From: Novosphingobium resinovorum
Lineage (GTDB): Bacteria; Pseudomonadota; Alphaproteobacteria; Sphingomonadales; Sphingomonadaceae
Reading direction: 5' to 3'
DNA: 64,000 nt
NCBI RefSeq assembly: GCF_001742225.1
Contig: NZ_CP017076.1
Location: forward strand, 186,001 to 250,000
The position numbers and the translations under genes were made by a program. The notes below the pieces were generated by a model. It was not told the origin of the DNA. It worked only from the letters and a program-made list of their open reading frames with translations, and searched no databases. Of the stretch, positions 27,177 through 36,376 are shown piece by piece. How positions within the stretch are numbered: position 1 is the stretch's first letter; each line of letters opens with the position of its first letter.

Positions 27177-27416
27177 CCGATGTGCCCCTTTTTTCTGTGA
27201 TTAGCTTGATCGAACTTGCGGCTAGGGGAGATGGGAAAGTCCGTCGCACGCACAAGCGGCTTTAGATGCTCACAGAAATTTCGAGCAATAACAGTTTGAT
27301 CCGTTATGGAGAGTTAAGTTAACGTCGAGTTTTGTATTTCACTGCGACGGCTTCAAAAGCCGCAATGGCTATGCGCTTGTGGCGGCTTTGCGTTTCCGAT
27401 CTTGCAAGACGGTAAA
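27177..27416. other. Upstream region of the autotransporter
   Basis: About 240 bases between the autotransporter start and the terminator of the next minus-strand gene. It is more AT-rich than the coding flanks and should hold the autotransporter promoter. A stem CGGCTT-CAA-AAGCCG lies at 27348-27362. No firm promoter assignment could be made. Confidence 0.45.
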
Positions 27417-27444
27417 CGCGGCGACGGATGACTCCGTCGCCGCG
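27417..27444 (-). terminator. Intrinsic terminator downstream of the first YncE-linked receptor
   Basis: Perfect 11-bp stem CGCGGCGACGG / CCGTCGCCGCG with a 6-base loop. On the minus strand it is followed by TTTACC, downstream of the receptor stop at 27496. Confidence 0.75.
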
Positions 27445-27495
27445 TACGCGTTGCGGTCGTTCCTTGGGGGCGACGGTCGGAACGGCCCGCTGGCG

Positions 27496-30132
27496 TCAGA
27501 ACTTGAAGTTGACCCCGCCCATTACTGCCGAGCCGGAAAGCTGCAGTTGCGTGATGCGGGTCGCAGCGCCTTCGCTCTTTATCTTCGCGGTGTTGAGCAG
27601 ATTGCGGCCCGATGCGTAGATCGACACATTGTCCGTCATGGCATAACTGGCGCCGATATCCAGCGAGAGGCGGTCCTCCAGATACTGGTCCTTGGCCCGG
27701 GTCGCGCCGACGGAAAGCAGGCTGCGGCCGTTATAGGACAGGGCGGCGCGCAAGTTGAGCTTGCCGTCGTCCCAGTAGACCGCGGCGTTGTACACGTGCT
27801 TCGACGTACCCGGAAGGCTGCCCTTCTCGCCCGGTCGGATGTCCGCCGACGATTTGATCAAGGCATAGTTCGCCGAGACGCCGAGGTTCGACAGCGGGCC
27901 GGGCAGGAACGAGAGGTGCTGGTCGTAGTTCAGCTCGATGCCGCGCACCCAGGCGTGGGATATGTTGGCATAGGTGATGACCTGTGTGGGCGTCGCCTGA
28001 TTGCCGAGCACAGCGAGGGTGACCGGGTCGGTGATGCCGCCGAATTGGGTCCGGCTGAAAATGTAATTCGACAGCTCCTTGTCGAACGCGCCGGCCGAGA
28101 TGATGCCGCCTAACGGCAGGTAGTGCTCGATCGAGAGGTCGAAACTGTTGGCGGTGATCGGCTTGAGGTTCGGATTGCCGGTGGTGACGACGTTGTTGGC
28201 GGCGTCGATGGTTGCCGACGGATTGATCTGGTTGAAGCCCGGACGCGCGATCGTCGAGGAGTAGGAAGCGCGCGCGATCAGGCTGGGCGACAGTTCGTAG
28301 CGTGCCTGGATCGACGGGAAGAAGTTGGTGTAGCTCGACGAGGACGAGACCGGCACCAAGATCGAGCCCTTGCCGTTGGTGATCGTACCGCCTGCGGCCG
28401 CCGAGGACGTGATCGGGACGCTGGTAACGCCCTGGTAGCGCGCGTCGGTGTGTTCGACGCGCAGACCCGCCAGCAGGTGCAGCGCACCGAAGTCGGTCTC
28501 GCCCTGGACGTAGCCGGCAAAGACGTTCTCGCGGTTGTCCTGCTGTGCCTGCCCGCTGGCGTAGGCGTCGGCCTGAGCGTTGTTGCTGAAGCCGGGACCG
28601 GTGCCGTTCGCCCAGACGCTGCGCATGTAGTCGATGTCGATATTCGGGCCGTTTGCATAGTGGCTCTGGTCGAACAGGATGTTCCGCCCCGGGGCGGCGC
28701 TTGCCATGTCCAGCACCGGCACGCTCGTCGAGGTGTAGGAATTGAACACGTGCGTGTTGGTGCGCAGACGGACGTTGACGCCGAACTTGATGTTCTCGTT
28801 CTCACCGCCCAGCAGCGAAGTCGCGAGCGTGCCGTCGATCCCGCCCGACCACTCGCGGGTACGATAGATCTGGCTGTTGTTGGTCACGCTGGACAGCTTG
28901 TAGCCTGCGGTGCCGAAGGGATCGGTGCCGGTGAAAGTCGTGGTCGGGAACTCCCCGCCCGCATCCGCATAGGTGACGCTCGAGCCCGAGGCGGCCTTGT
29001 TGCTGAAGGTGGAAAGCGTGTCGTAGGGGCGGTAGTCCTGACCTTGCGCGTAGGATGCGCGCGCCGCGAGGTCCAGATTGCCAAACTGGTGATGGCCGCC
29101 GACTTCGGTGAGGTGCAGGCTGACGCGCTGCAGCATGTCGCGGACCGACTTGTCGTACTGGGTCGCGGGCGTCGTCAGCGAGCCGTTTGCGTTGGTCACC
29201 GTCGGGCTGCCCAGCTTGAACGCAAGCTGGTTGCGGGCGATGTCTTCCTGGTAGCCGCTGTTGACGTAGCGGATGTAGAGGCGGGTGTTCACGTCGGGCT
29301 CGTAGCCGAGTTCGATCGTGGCGCCCTTGGTCTTGCGGTGGAACTGGTAGTACGCCTGGGTCACGCCTGACCAGGCCAGATCCGGGGTGCCGCTCTTGTT
29401 GGCGAAGGAGACGCGGCGGTCGTCGGTGCCGAGCGCGTCCTGATAATAGGCGAGTGAGCCGACCAGGGTGAACGGACCGTCGCCGATACCATGGCCGCCG
29501 AAACGGATGCCTGCGCTGAGCGCCATGTCGGCGATCGCGGTGCTGCGGGAAAGTTGCTCGCCCGAACCCAGGCGGCCTTCCACGAAGTAGCCTTGGTTCG
29601 GCGCCAGCTTCTTCGGGGTGATTTCGATGGTGCCGCCCAATGCTTCGGCATCCATGTCGGGGCGGTTGGTCTTGGTGACCGTCACCGAGCCGATGAGGCC
29701 GGTCGGGAAAGCGTCGAACGCGAAAGCGCGGCCGCCGCCCTGGGGCGTGACGGGGCTTGGCGGCGGCAGGTGCGTGCCGGCAAGCGTGGTGCTGGTAAGG
29801 TCGGCATCGAGGCCGCGGATGTTGATCCAGTGGCCGACGCCGCTGTCCGCCGCGATCGTCACGCCGGGCAGGCGCGAGATGACCTCGCCGGCGTTGAGGT
29901 CGGGCAGGCGGCGCGCTTCTTCGACCGAGACGGTCTGGATGATGTTGGGCGCGGCTTCCTGCTTGGCACGGCTGTCGGTGGCGGCATGGCCGGTGACGAC
30001 GATGTCGCCCTTCGGCTCGTTTGCTTCGTCTTCATCGGCCGCTGCGAACGCGGGCGAGGCCGCCGAACACAGGAGCATGGCGACGAGTACCGCGCGCTGG
30101 GCGCGAGGCAGGGCAGAACTTCTATTCGACAC
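27496..30132 (-). CDS. TonB-dependent receptor (TonB-Xanth-Caul type), paralogue 1
   Basis: Outer-membrane receptor of about 878 residues. The GTG start at 30132 is preferred over the longer frame to 30216 because it is followed by a clean signal peptide (QRAVLVAMLLCSAASPAFAA) and preceded by GGAGG at 8 bases. The plug domain carries GDIVVTG, LPDLNAGEVISRLPGVTI, INIRGLD and TNRPDMDAEALGGTIEI, hallmarks of the large Xanthomonas/Caulobacter-type receptors. The protein ends GGVNFKF. It is closely similar to the receptor at 31486-34107, especially over the C-terminal third, which indicates duplication. An AT-rich promoter region lies upstream. Confidence 0.94.
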   Translation of the reverse strand: MSNRSSALPRAQRAVLVAMLLCSAASPAFAAADEDEANEPKGDIVVTGHAATDSRAKQEAAPNIIQTVSVEEARRLPDLNAGEVISRLPGVTIAADSGVGHWINIRGLDADLTSTTLAGTHLPPPSPVTPQGGGRAFAFDAFPTGLIGSVTVTKTNRPDMDAEALGGTIEITPKKLAPNQGYFVEGRLGSGEQLSRSTAIADMALSAGIRFGGHGIGDGPFTLVGSLAYYQDALGTDDRRVSFANKSGTPDLAWSGVTQAYYQFHRKTKGATIELGYEPDVNTRLYIRYVNSGYQEDIARNQLAFKLGSPTVTNANGSLTTPATQYDKSVRDMLQRVSLHLTEVGGHHQFGNLDLAARASYAQGQDYRPYDTLSTFSNKAASGSSVTYADAGGEFPTTTFTGTDPFGTAGYKLSSVTNNSQIYRTREWSGGIDGTLATSLLGGENENIKFGVNVRLRTNTHVFNSYTSTSVPVLDMASAAPGRNILFDQSHYANGPNIDIDYMRSVWANGTGPGFSNNAQADAYASGQAQQDNRENVFAGYVQGETDFGALHLLAGLRVEHTDARYQGVTSVPITSSAAAGGTITNGKGSILVPVSSSSSYTNFFPSIQARYELSPSLIARASYSSTIARPGFNQINPSATIDAANNVVTTGNPNLKPITANSFDLSIEHYLPLGGIISAGAFDKELSNYIFSRTQFGGITDPVTLAVLGNQATPTQVITYANISHAWVRGIELNYDQHLSFLPGPLSNLGVSANYALIKSSADIRPGEKGSLPGTSKHVYNAAVYWDDGKLNLRAALSYNGRSLLSVGATRAKDQYLEDRLSLDIGASYAMTDNVSIYASGRNLLNTAKIKSEGAATRITQLQLSGSAVMGGVNFKF

Positions 30133-30219
30133 GATGACAGCCTCCGAGATGTCGTGATTGTCCAGCGGCGGTGGATCTGCCGCTGCTGCAACCCCTTGCT
30201 TGTCGAACAGCGCCATTAG

Positions 30220-30392
30220 AGAGGGAAAATTATCGCTGAATTATCTTGAATTATAATTTAAGGAAAATTATTGAATAAATTTTCAATACTTTCATAAAAA
30301 TGAAATAAATTACATTTTCTAGAAATGGAAATTACTCTGTTATCAAATATCTCTCTCGATATGAGGGGAGTTGTTCTAATTTTCATTCAGGT
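30220..30392. promoter_or_regulatory. AT-rich regulatory region with nested palindromes
   Basis: About 170 bases of very low GC content in an otherwise GC-rich window, upstream of receptor paralogue 1. It contains three inverted repeats in a row: TATTGAA-N6-TTCAATA (30269-30288), TTTCAT-AAAA-ATGAAA (30290-30305) and TTTCTAGAAA (30316-30325). No coding potential is seen. It most likely carries the receptor promoter and regulator sites; the spacing suggests more than one bound dimer. Confidence 0.65.
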
Positions 30393-30405
30393 GTATGTGC
30401 CTTAA

Positions 30406-30431
30406 CCCCGCCACTCTTGCGAATGGCGGGG
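30406..30431 (-). terminator. Hairpin downstream of the YncE-like gene
   Basis: Stem CCCCGCCA / TGGCGGGG with a 10-base loop, about 35 bases past the stop of the YncE-like gene on the minus strand and followed by TTAAGG. It probably ends the receptor-2/propeller transcript before the AT-rich region. Confidence 0.65.
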
Positions 30432-30464
30432 TGTGATACTTCACCGGTTGTCGAATACGGGCTG

Positions 30465-31472
30465 TCAGTCGTGGATGGCGTAGACCTGCAGCGCGGCGAC
30501 GGTTTCCCCCTTGCGTGGGCGCATCACGTAGAGGCGATGGTTCTCGCCCACGTAGAGCGAGGACTTGCCGACCAGCGAGGCGTCGGTTTCCAGCAGGGTG
30601 GCGTTGCCGTTGGCGGCGATGCGGTAACGGCTCATGCCGGTATCGCCCGACACGTACAGGATGCGGCCCTTCTCGTCGAAGGACATGCTGTCAGCCGTCT
30701 CGGTGCCCGGCAGCGACTGGAGTTCCTTGCCGCTGCGCGCATCCAGCACGACGAGGCGGCCGGGTTCGCGCGAACCGGCAAACAGGCGCTGGCTGCGCTT
30801 GTCGTAGGCCAGCGGCACGTTCTTGTTGAGGTTGGGCGAAGTCCAGGTCCGCAGCGTGCCGGTCCTGATGTCGATAACGCCGACCGCGTTCTTGTCACGC
30901 ATGCTGACGAAAAGACGTCCGCCCGTCCGGTCGAGGACGAGGCCCTTGAGCGTCATCGCCGGAACCGGGAAGCGGCGCACGACCTTGAGCGTGTCGAGCG
31001 AGATCGCGCTGATCTGCGATCCGGTATCGCCGTCGCGGCCGCTGACGTAGAAGACGCGGCCGACGAGATCGATGGCGCCGGTGTCGGACTTCGCGCCGAC
31101 CGGGATCGAGGCGACGGTCTTGAAGTCGGTGGTCAGTACCTTGACCGTGCCATCCTTGCCTTCGGCCACCAGGAGATGGCCGGTCTTGGGGTCGAAGGCG
31201 ACCTTGTGCGGCGAAACGACGTCACCGCCCGAAGCGATGAGCGCCCCGGTCTCCAGATTGAACGCGGCCATGAGCGCGCCGTCCTCGCCGGAAACATAGA
31301 TGCGGTTGTGTGCCACGTCCGTCACCAGCTGGTCCCAGTCGCCTTCGGGCATGTCGGGGACCGGGGTGACGGCAAGCTGCTCGTAGACCGGCTTTTCGGC
31401 CGGGGCGGCGATGGCTGCACCGCTGATGCAGGCCGTGGCCGCCGCGAGCAGGAGGGAGGGGATCATGCGCAT
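30465..31472 (-). CDS. Periplasmic YncE-like beta-propeller protein
   Basis: 335 residues with a Sec signal peptide (MRMIPSLLLAAATACISGAAIAA). The mature part is a string of blade repeats with NRIYVSGEDG, GHLLVAEGKDG, GRVFYVSGRDG and GRLFVSMRDKN, i.e. a seven-bladed YncE/YVTN propeller. E. coli YncE is periplasmic and co-regulated with a TonB receptor (YncD), so linkage to a receptor has precedent. Here it starts 13 bases after the stop of receptor paralogue 2, and is probably in one operon with it. Ligand or partner unknown; a scaffold or substrate-handling role is inferred. Confidence 0.85.
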   Translation of the reverse strand: MRMIPSLLLAAATACISGAAIAAPAEKPVYEQLAVTPVPDMPEGDWDQLVTDVAHNRIYVSGEDGALMAAFNLETGALIASGGDVVSPHKVAFDPKTGHLLVAEGKDGTVKVLTTDFKTVASIPVGAKSDTGAIDLVGRVFYVSGRDGDTGSQISAISLDTLKVVRRFPVPAMTLKGLVLDRTGGRLFVSMRDKNAVGVIDIRTGTLRTWTSPNLNKNVPLAYDKRSQRLFAGSREPGRLVVLDARSGKELQSLPGTETADSMSFDEKGRILYVSGDTGMSRYRIAANGNATLLETDASLVGKSSLYVGENHRLYVMRPRKGETVAALQVYAIHD

Positions 31473-31485
31473 ATCGTATTCTCCT

Positions 31486-34107
31486 TCAGAACTGAACGTT
31501 TACGCCGCCGAACACCGCTGATCCGGAAAGCTGGTGCTGGACGGTGTGGTCCCGCGTGCCTTCCGAACGGATCTTGGGGGTGTTGAGCAGATTGCGGCCC
31601 GATGTGTAGATCGAGACATTGTCGGTCACGGCGTAGCTGGCGCCGATGTCGAGCATGAACCGGGCCTCGGCATACTGGTCGAGTGCGCGGGTTGTGCCGA
31701 CCGACCAGAGGCTGCGCCCCGCATAGGAGATCGCCGTGCGCACGTTGAGCTTGCCGTCGTCCCAGTAGACCGCGGCATTGTAGATATGCTTCGAGCTGGC
31801 GGGCAGCGGTCCCTTCTCGCCGGGACGAATATCGGCCGAAGAGTCGATGAGGGTGTAGTTGCCCGAAACGCCGAGGTTCGACAGCGGGCCGGGCAGGAAC
31901 GAGAGGTGCTGGTCGTAGTTCAGCTCGATGCCGCGCACCCAGGCGTGGGAGATATTGGCATATGTGACGACCTGGGTAGGCGTCGCCTGATTGCCAAGCA
32001 CGGCAAGGGTGACCGGGTCGGTGATGCCTCCGGACTGGGTGCGGTTGAAGATGTAGTTCGACAGTTCCTTGTCGAATACGCCCGCCGAGACGATGCCGCC
32101 GAACGGCAGGTAGTGCTCAACCGAAAGATCGAAGCTGTTGGCGGTGATCGGCTTCAGGTTCGGATTGCCGGTAGTGACGATGTTGTTGGCGGCGTCGATG
32201 GTTGCCGACGGATTGACCTGGTTGAAGCCCGGACGCGCGATCGTCGAGGAGTAGACCGCGCGGGCAATCAGGCTCGGCGAGAACTCGTAACGGGCCTGCA
32301 GCGAAGGAAAGAGGTTCGTGTAGCGCGACGTGGACGAGGTCGGCACCAGGATCGAACCCTTGCCGTTGGTGATCGTGCCGCCTGCTGCTGCCGAGGATGT
32401 GATCGGGACGCCGGTGTTGCCCTGGTAGCGGGCGTCGGTGAACTCGGCGCGCAGACCGGCGAGCAGATGCAGTGCACTGAAGTCGGCCTCGCCCTGCACG
32501 TAACCCGCGAACACGTTCTCGCGGTTGTCCTGCCGGGAAAGGCCGCCCGCATAGGCATCCGCCTGAACATTGTTGCCGAAGCCGGTGCCGGTTCCGCCGG
32601 ACCACAGGCCGCGCATGGCGTCGATATCGATGTCCGGGCCGTTCGAATAATGGCTCTGGTCGACGATCGCATTGGCACCCGGCGCAACCACCGCGGGCCC
32701 GGTCGAGGGGAAGGTGGTGGCCGTGTAGGGGTTGATGACGTGGGTGTTGGTGCGCAGTCGCACGGCGACACCGAACTTGATGCTCTCATTGGCGCCGCCG
32801 GTCAGTGCGGTCGGCAAGGCGGCGTTGACCGCGCCGGACCACTCGCGGGTACGATAGAGGTTGTCGTTGTTGGTCAGGCTGGAGAGCTTGTAGGCGCCGG
32901 TCCCGAAAGGATCGGTCCCGGTGACGGTATATGACGGATAGTACCCGCCTGCATCACCATAGGTGATGTTTGCCGAACCCGGCTTCGAGGTGAAAGTCGA
33001 AATCGTGTCGTAAGGACGGTACTCGCGCCCCTGCGCGAAGGACACATGGTAGTCGAGTGCCAGATCGCCCAGCTTGTTGCGGCCACCGATTTCGGCAAGC
33101 TGCAGGTTCACCTTCAGCAGGGTGTCGCGCAGGCTCTTGTCGAGCTGCTTGACCGGCGACGTGTAAGTGCCGTCGGCGTTGGCCGTCGCCGTGCCAGAGG
33201 TCTTGATCGCAAGCTGCTGGCGCCAGTTGTCTTCCTGGTAGCCGGTGTTCAGGTAGCGGGCATAGAAACGGGTATCGGCATCGGGTTCGTAGGCGAACTC
33301 GATGCTGCCGCCCTTCGTCACATGGCGGAACGTGTTGTAGGACTGCGACATGCTCGACCAGGCCAGGTCCGGGGCGGAGGCCTTGTTGACGTAGCTGGTG
33401 CGCCGGTCGTCCATGCCCAGCGCGTCACGGTAGTAGGCCAGCGAGCCGACGATCGAGAACGGCCCGCCGCCGTTCTTGTCGCCGAAACGGATGCCGCCGC
33501 TGGCGGACAGGTCGACGACGCCGGTGTGGCGCGACAACTGCTCGCCCGAACCCAGGCGGGCGGTGAGGAAATGGTCGCGGCCGGTCGGAATTGCCTTGGG
33601 CGAGATTTCGATGGTGCCGCCAAGCGCCTCGGCGTCCATGTCGGGACGGTTGGTCTTGGTCAGCGTGAGCGAGCCGAACACGCCGGTCGGCATCACGTCG
33701 AACGAGAAGGCGCGGCCGCCGCCTTGCGGGGTCACGGGGTCCGGCGGCGGCAGGTGCGTGCCGCCGAAGGTCGTGCTGGTGAGGTCGGCGTCGAGCCCGC
33801 GGATGTTGACGAAGTGGCCGACACCCTTGTCCGCACCGATGGTGACGCCCGGCAGGCGGGCGATCGCCTCGCCCGCATTCAGGTCGAGCAGGCGAAACGC
33901 CTCTTCCTGCGAGATCGACTGAACGATGTTGGGCGCGTCCCTCTGCCGCGCACGGCTCTCGGCGCTGCCGTCCGCCGTGACGACGATGTCGGCGTGCTCG
34001 CCCGTATCGAGGTCATCGGCGAGTGCCGGTACGGCGGTGCCGCAAAGAAGGGCGGATACGATGACGGCGCGTGCCGTTTGGCCTGCGCAAGATGTGTTTC
34101 CGGACAT
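31486..34107 (-). CDS. TonB-dependent receptor (TonB-Xanth-Caul type), paralogue 2
   Basis: 873-residue outer-membrane receptor with signal peptide (VIVSALLCGTAVPALAD), TonB-box region HADIVVTA, and plug motifs LLDLNAGEAIARLPGVTI, VNIRGLD and TNRPDMDAEALGGTIEI. The final residues are GGVNVQF. The sequence runs in parallel with the receptor at 27496-30132 through its whole length, with long identical stretches such as NPNLKPITANSFDLS and GNQATPTQV. It is the first gene of the operon that also encodes the YncE-like propeller. It is divergent from a two-component system whose promoter shares the 34108-34343 gap. Confidence 0.95.
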   Translation of the reverse strand: MSGNTSCAGQTARAVIVSALLCGTAVPALADDLDTGEHADIVVTADGSAESRARQRDAPNIVQSISQEEAFRLLDLNAGEAIARLPGVTIGADKGVGHFVNIRGLDADLTSTTFGGTHLPPPDPVTPQGGGRAFSFDVMPTGVFGSLTLTKTNRPDMDAEALGGTIEISPKAIPTGRDHFLTARLGSGEQLSRHTGVVDLSASGGIRFGDKNGGGPFSIVGSLAYYRDALGMDDRRTSYVNKASAPDLAWSSMSQSYNTFRHVTKGGSIEFAYEPDADTRFYARYLNTGYQEDNWRQQLAIKTSGTATANADGTYTSPVKQLDKSLRDTLLKVNLQLAEIGGRNKLGDLALDYHVSFAQGREYRPYDTISTFTSKPGSANITYGDAGGYYPSYTVTGTDPFGTGAYKLSSLTNNDNLYRTREWSGAVNAALPTALTGGANESIKFGVAVRLRTNTHVINPYTATTFPSTGPAVVAPGANAIVDQSHYSNGPDIDIDAMRGLWSGGTGTGFGNNVQADAYAGGLSRQDNRENVFAGYVQGEADFSALHLLAGLRAEFTDARYQGNTGVPITSSAAAGGTITNGKGSILVPTSSTSRYTNLFPSLQARYEFSPSLIARAVYSSTIARPGFNQVNPSATIDAANNIVTTGNPNLKPITANSFDLSVEHYLPFGGIVSAGVFDKELSNYIFNRTQSGGITDPVTLAVLGNQATPTQVVTYANISHAWVRGIELNYDQHLSFLPGPLSNLGVSGNYTLIDSSADIRPGEKGPLPASSKHIYNAAVYWDDGKLNVRTAISYAGRSLWSVGTTRALDQYAEARFMLDIGASYAVTDNVSIYTSGRNLLNTPKIRSEGTRDHTVQHQLSGSAVFGGVNVQF

Positions 34108-34232
34108 TGAACTGACCCCCGAGTTGCGTCGGACGGGGCGGGGCGAATCACATCGCGAAGCCGTCGTCCGGTGGTTCGGGGGCGCCGGTTAGGCGCGCCG
34201 GATTATGCGAAAATTAGCGATCGGGAGGTGCA

Positions 34233-34244
34233 AGCAATATTGCT
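34233..34244. promoter_or_regulatory. Perfect 12-bp palindrome in the divergent promoter region
   Basis: AGCAATATTGCT lies in an AT-rich part of the 236-bp gap between receptor paralogue 2 (minus) and the response regulator (plus). Its central position is what is expected for a site shared by both promoters. OmpR-type regulators more often bind direct repeats, so the binder may be another protein. Confidence 0.4.
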
Positions 34245-34343
34245 GCAATGTACAGAATTCTGCCAAAAACGTCATATTTATGTAATGGCCGGCGGATTAA
34301 TCAGCATCGCAATTTGCCTCTGTGCGACTGGTGATTGTCTGCC

Positions 34344-35012
34344 ATGCGTCTCTGTCTTGTCGAAGATGATCAGACCATCGGCGAAGCTGTCCGCAGCGGT
34401 TTCCGGTCTTATGGCTTCATGGTCGATTGGGTCGAGGACGGCGACGCGGCCGAGCATGCGCTGGGAACCAACGATTACTGGGCGGTACTGCTCGACCTCG
34501 GCCTGCCGGGCAAGTCCGGGCTCGAAGTGCTGTCCTGGATGCGCGGGCGGGGCAACGACACGCCGGTCATCATCCTCTCGGCGCGCGATGCCGTTCAGGA
34601 CCGCATCGCCGGTCTGGACTGCGGGGCTGACGACTATCTTCCCAAGCCCTTCGACCTCGACGAGCTTGCCGCACGCCTTCGCGCCGTCCGGCGGCGCCGC
34701 GAAGGCCGGGCGAGCGTGCTGCGCCGCTACGGGCAGGTCGTGTTCGACCCCGCGCGGCAGGTGGTGACCTATCGCGGCAAACCGGTGAACCTGCGGGGGC
34801 GCGAACTCGCATTCCTGGCGGCGCTTCTGGAGGAGCCCGGCAAAGTGCTTTCGCGTGACCAGCTGATCGACCGCGTATACGGCTGGGACGTCGAGATCGA
34901 GAGCAATGCCGTGGAATTCCATGTACATGCCCTGCGCCGCAAGCTGTCGCCGGACGCCATCCGCAATATTCGCGGCGTCGGCTATTTTCTGGCCGACGAG
35001 CCGGCCGACTGA
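34344..35012 (+). CDS. OmpR/PhoB-family response regulator
   Basis: 222 residues: receiver domain with acidic pair EDD (7-9), phospho-acceptor Asp51 (LLDLGLPG) and Lys in PKPFD, then a winged-helix output domain ending RNIRGVGYFLA. It resembles the QseB/TctD/PmrA group. ATG at 34344 is chosen over an in-frame TTG at 34335. It is followed by its kinase 8 bases later and is divergent from the receptor-propeller operon, which it probably controls. Confidence 0.93.
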   Translation: MRLCLVEDDQTIGEAVRSGFRSYGFMVDWVEDGDAAEHALGTNDYWAVLLDLGLPGKSGLEVLSWMRGRGNDTPVIILSARDAVQDRIAGLDCGADDYLPKPFDLDELAARLRAVRRRREGRASVLRRYGQVVFDPARQVVTYRGKPVNLRGRELAFLAALLEEPGKVLSRDQLIDRVYGWDVEIESNAVEFHVHALRRKLSPDAIRNIRGVGYFLADEPAD

Positions 35013-35020
35013 CCGTTCGG

Positions 35021-36376
35021 GTGTCGATCAAGCAAAGACTTCTGCTGTGGCTGCTTGTCCCCCTGCTGGGGCTGAGCGTCGTCTTCATCGGCGGCACTTA
35101 CGCGGTCGAGCGGGCAGCCATCGAACATTACCAGGACCTTCGCCTGCGCCAGATCGCCACAGGCATTCCGCCAAGGCTCAAGACCGCGGATTTCAGGGCG
35201 ATCAACGTCAAGCTGTTCCACGGCAGGGACGATTTCCTGCTGCAGGTATGGACCGGCGACCGGGAAATCTACCGCTCGACGATTGATCGCGGCCTGCCCC
35301 GCTTCACGCAACCCGGCTTCGGCATCCGCTCGATCGGCGGGGAGCGGTGGAAGGTGTACCTCCGGCATGCGGGGCCTTACACGATCCAGGTGGGACAATC
35401 GCTGGAAGAGCGCAGCGCACTGGCGCGGGAGCGTGCCTTGCATCTGGTCGCACCGCTGATCCTGCTGTTCGTGGTCATTGCGCTTTTCACGCCTCTGGCG
35501 GTCACGGCGGGGCTGCGGACCTTGCACAGGATCTCGCGCGAACTGGATGCCCGGCACATCGACCGGCTCAATCCGCTCGACCCCACTGGCGAGCCAGCGG
35601 AAATCCAGCCGCTGGTGCAGGCGATCAACACCCTGTTGAACCGGTTGGGGAGGGCGGCCGGGGCGCAGCAGCGGTTCCTGGCCGACGCCTCGCACGAACT
35701 GCGCACGCCGCTGGCCGGACTGCAACTGCAGGTCCAGATGGTAGAGCAGGCAGGATCCGATGCGGAGCGCCGGAACGGGCTGGAAGCGCTCAAGGCCAGC
35801 GTGAAGCGGACCGGGCGGCTGGTCGAACAGTTGCTTGCGACCTCGCGCCTCGATGCGGAGGGTTCGGTGGCCAGCCGCGGGCCGATCACGATCAACACGA
35901 TCGTGCGCGAAGCGCTCGTCCGGCTCGATCCGCTGGCCCAGGCCAAGCGGATCGACATTGGCCTCGTGCACGATGACGAGGCTGTCGTGCCGGGCGACGG
36001 GGACGAGCTTATGCTGCTCGTACTCAATCTGATCGACAACGCGATCCGCTATACGCCGGTCGGAGGGCAGGTCGATGTGGCACTGTGGCGGGGCAATGGC
36101 ACATTCGACCTGACGGTCGAGGACAGCGGGCCAGGCATTCCGCAGGCCGAGCGTACACGCGCGTTCGACCGATTCTTCCGGGGTGCCGGACATACCGTGG
36201 CGGGAAGCGGCCTCGGCCTGGCGATCGCCAAGCGCATTGCCGATCGGCATGCGGCGGCGATCACGCTGGAAGATGCGGCCTCGCTGGGCGGTCTATGCGT
36301 GCGCGTCCGGTTTCCGCAGGATAGGCCGTCAACGCGGCCCCAGTTCGCGGACCCCGAACAGAACCGTCTCGCGTAG
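35021..36376 (+). CDS. Sensor histidine kinase
   Basis: 451 residues, starting at GTG. Two membrane helices (about 5-28 and 142-163) flank a periplasmic sensor of some 110 residues; a HAMP linker leads to DASHELRTPL (His225), NLIDNAIRYTP, DSGPGIP and GSGLGLAIAKRI. It is the partner of the preceding regulator (8-bp gap) and of the TctE/QseC type. The signal is unknown. The last 48 bp overlap the convergent LysR gene, so both 3' ends are antisense to each other. Confidence 0.93.
   Translation: MSIKQRLLLWLLVPLLGLSVVFIGGTYAVERAAIEHYQDLRLRQIATGIPPRLKTADFRAINVKLFHGRDDFLLQVWTGDREIYRSTIDRGLPRFTQPGFGIRSIGGERWKVYLRHAGPYTIQVGQSLEERSALARERALHLVAPLILLFVVIALFTPLAVTAGLRTLHRISRELDARHIDRLNPLDPTGEPAEIQPLVQAINTLLNRLGRAAGAQQRFLADASHELRTPLAGLQLQVQMVEQAGSDAERRNGLEALKASVKRTGRLVEQLLATSRLDAEGSVASRGPITINTIVREALVRLDPLAQAKRIDIGLVHDDEAVVPGDGDELMLLVLNLIDNAIRYTPVGGQVDVALWRGNGTFDLTVEDSGPGIPQAERTRAFDRFFRGAGHTVAGSGLGLAIAKRIADRHAAAITLEDAASLGGLCVRVRFPQDRPSTRPQFADPEQNRLA

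Noticed and set aside
31534..32934. Plus-strand open frame opposite the second receptor, and a similar one opposite the first (28123-29370)
   Set aside because: The two shadows resemble each other only because the receptors are paralogues; no independent coding signal.
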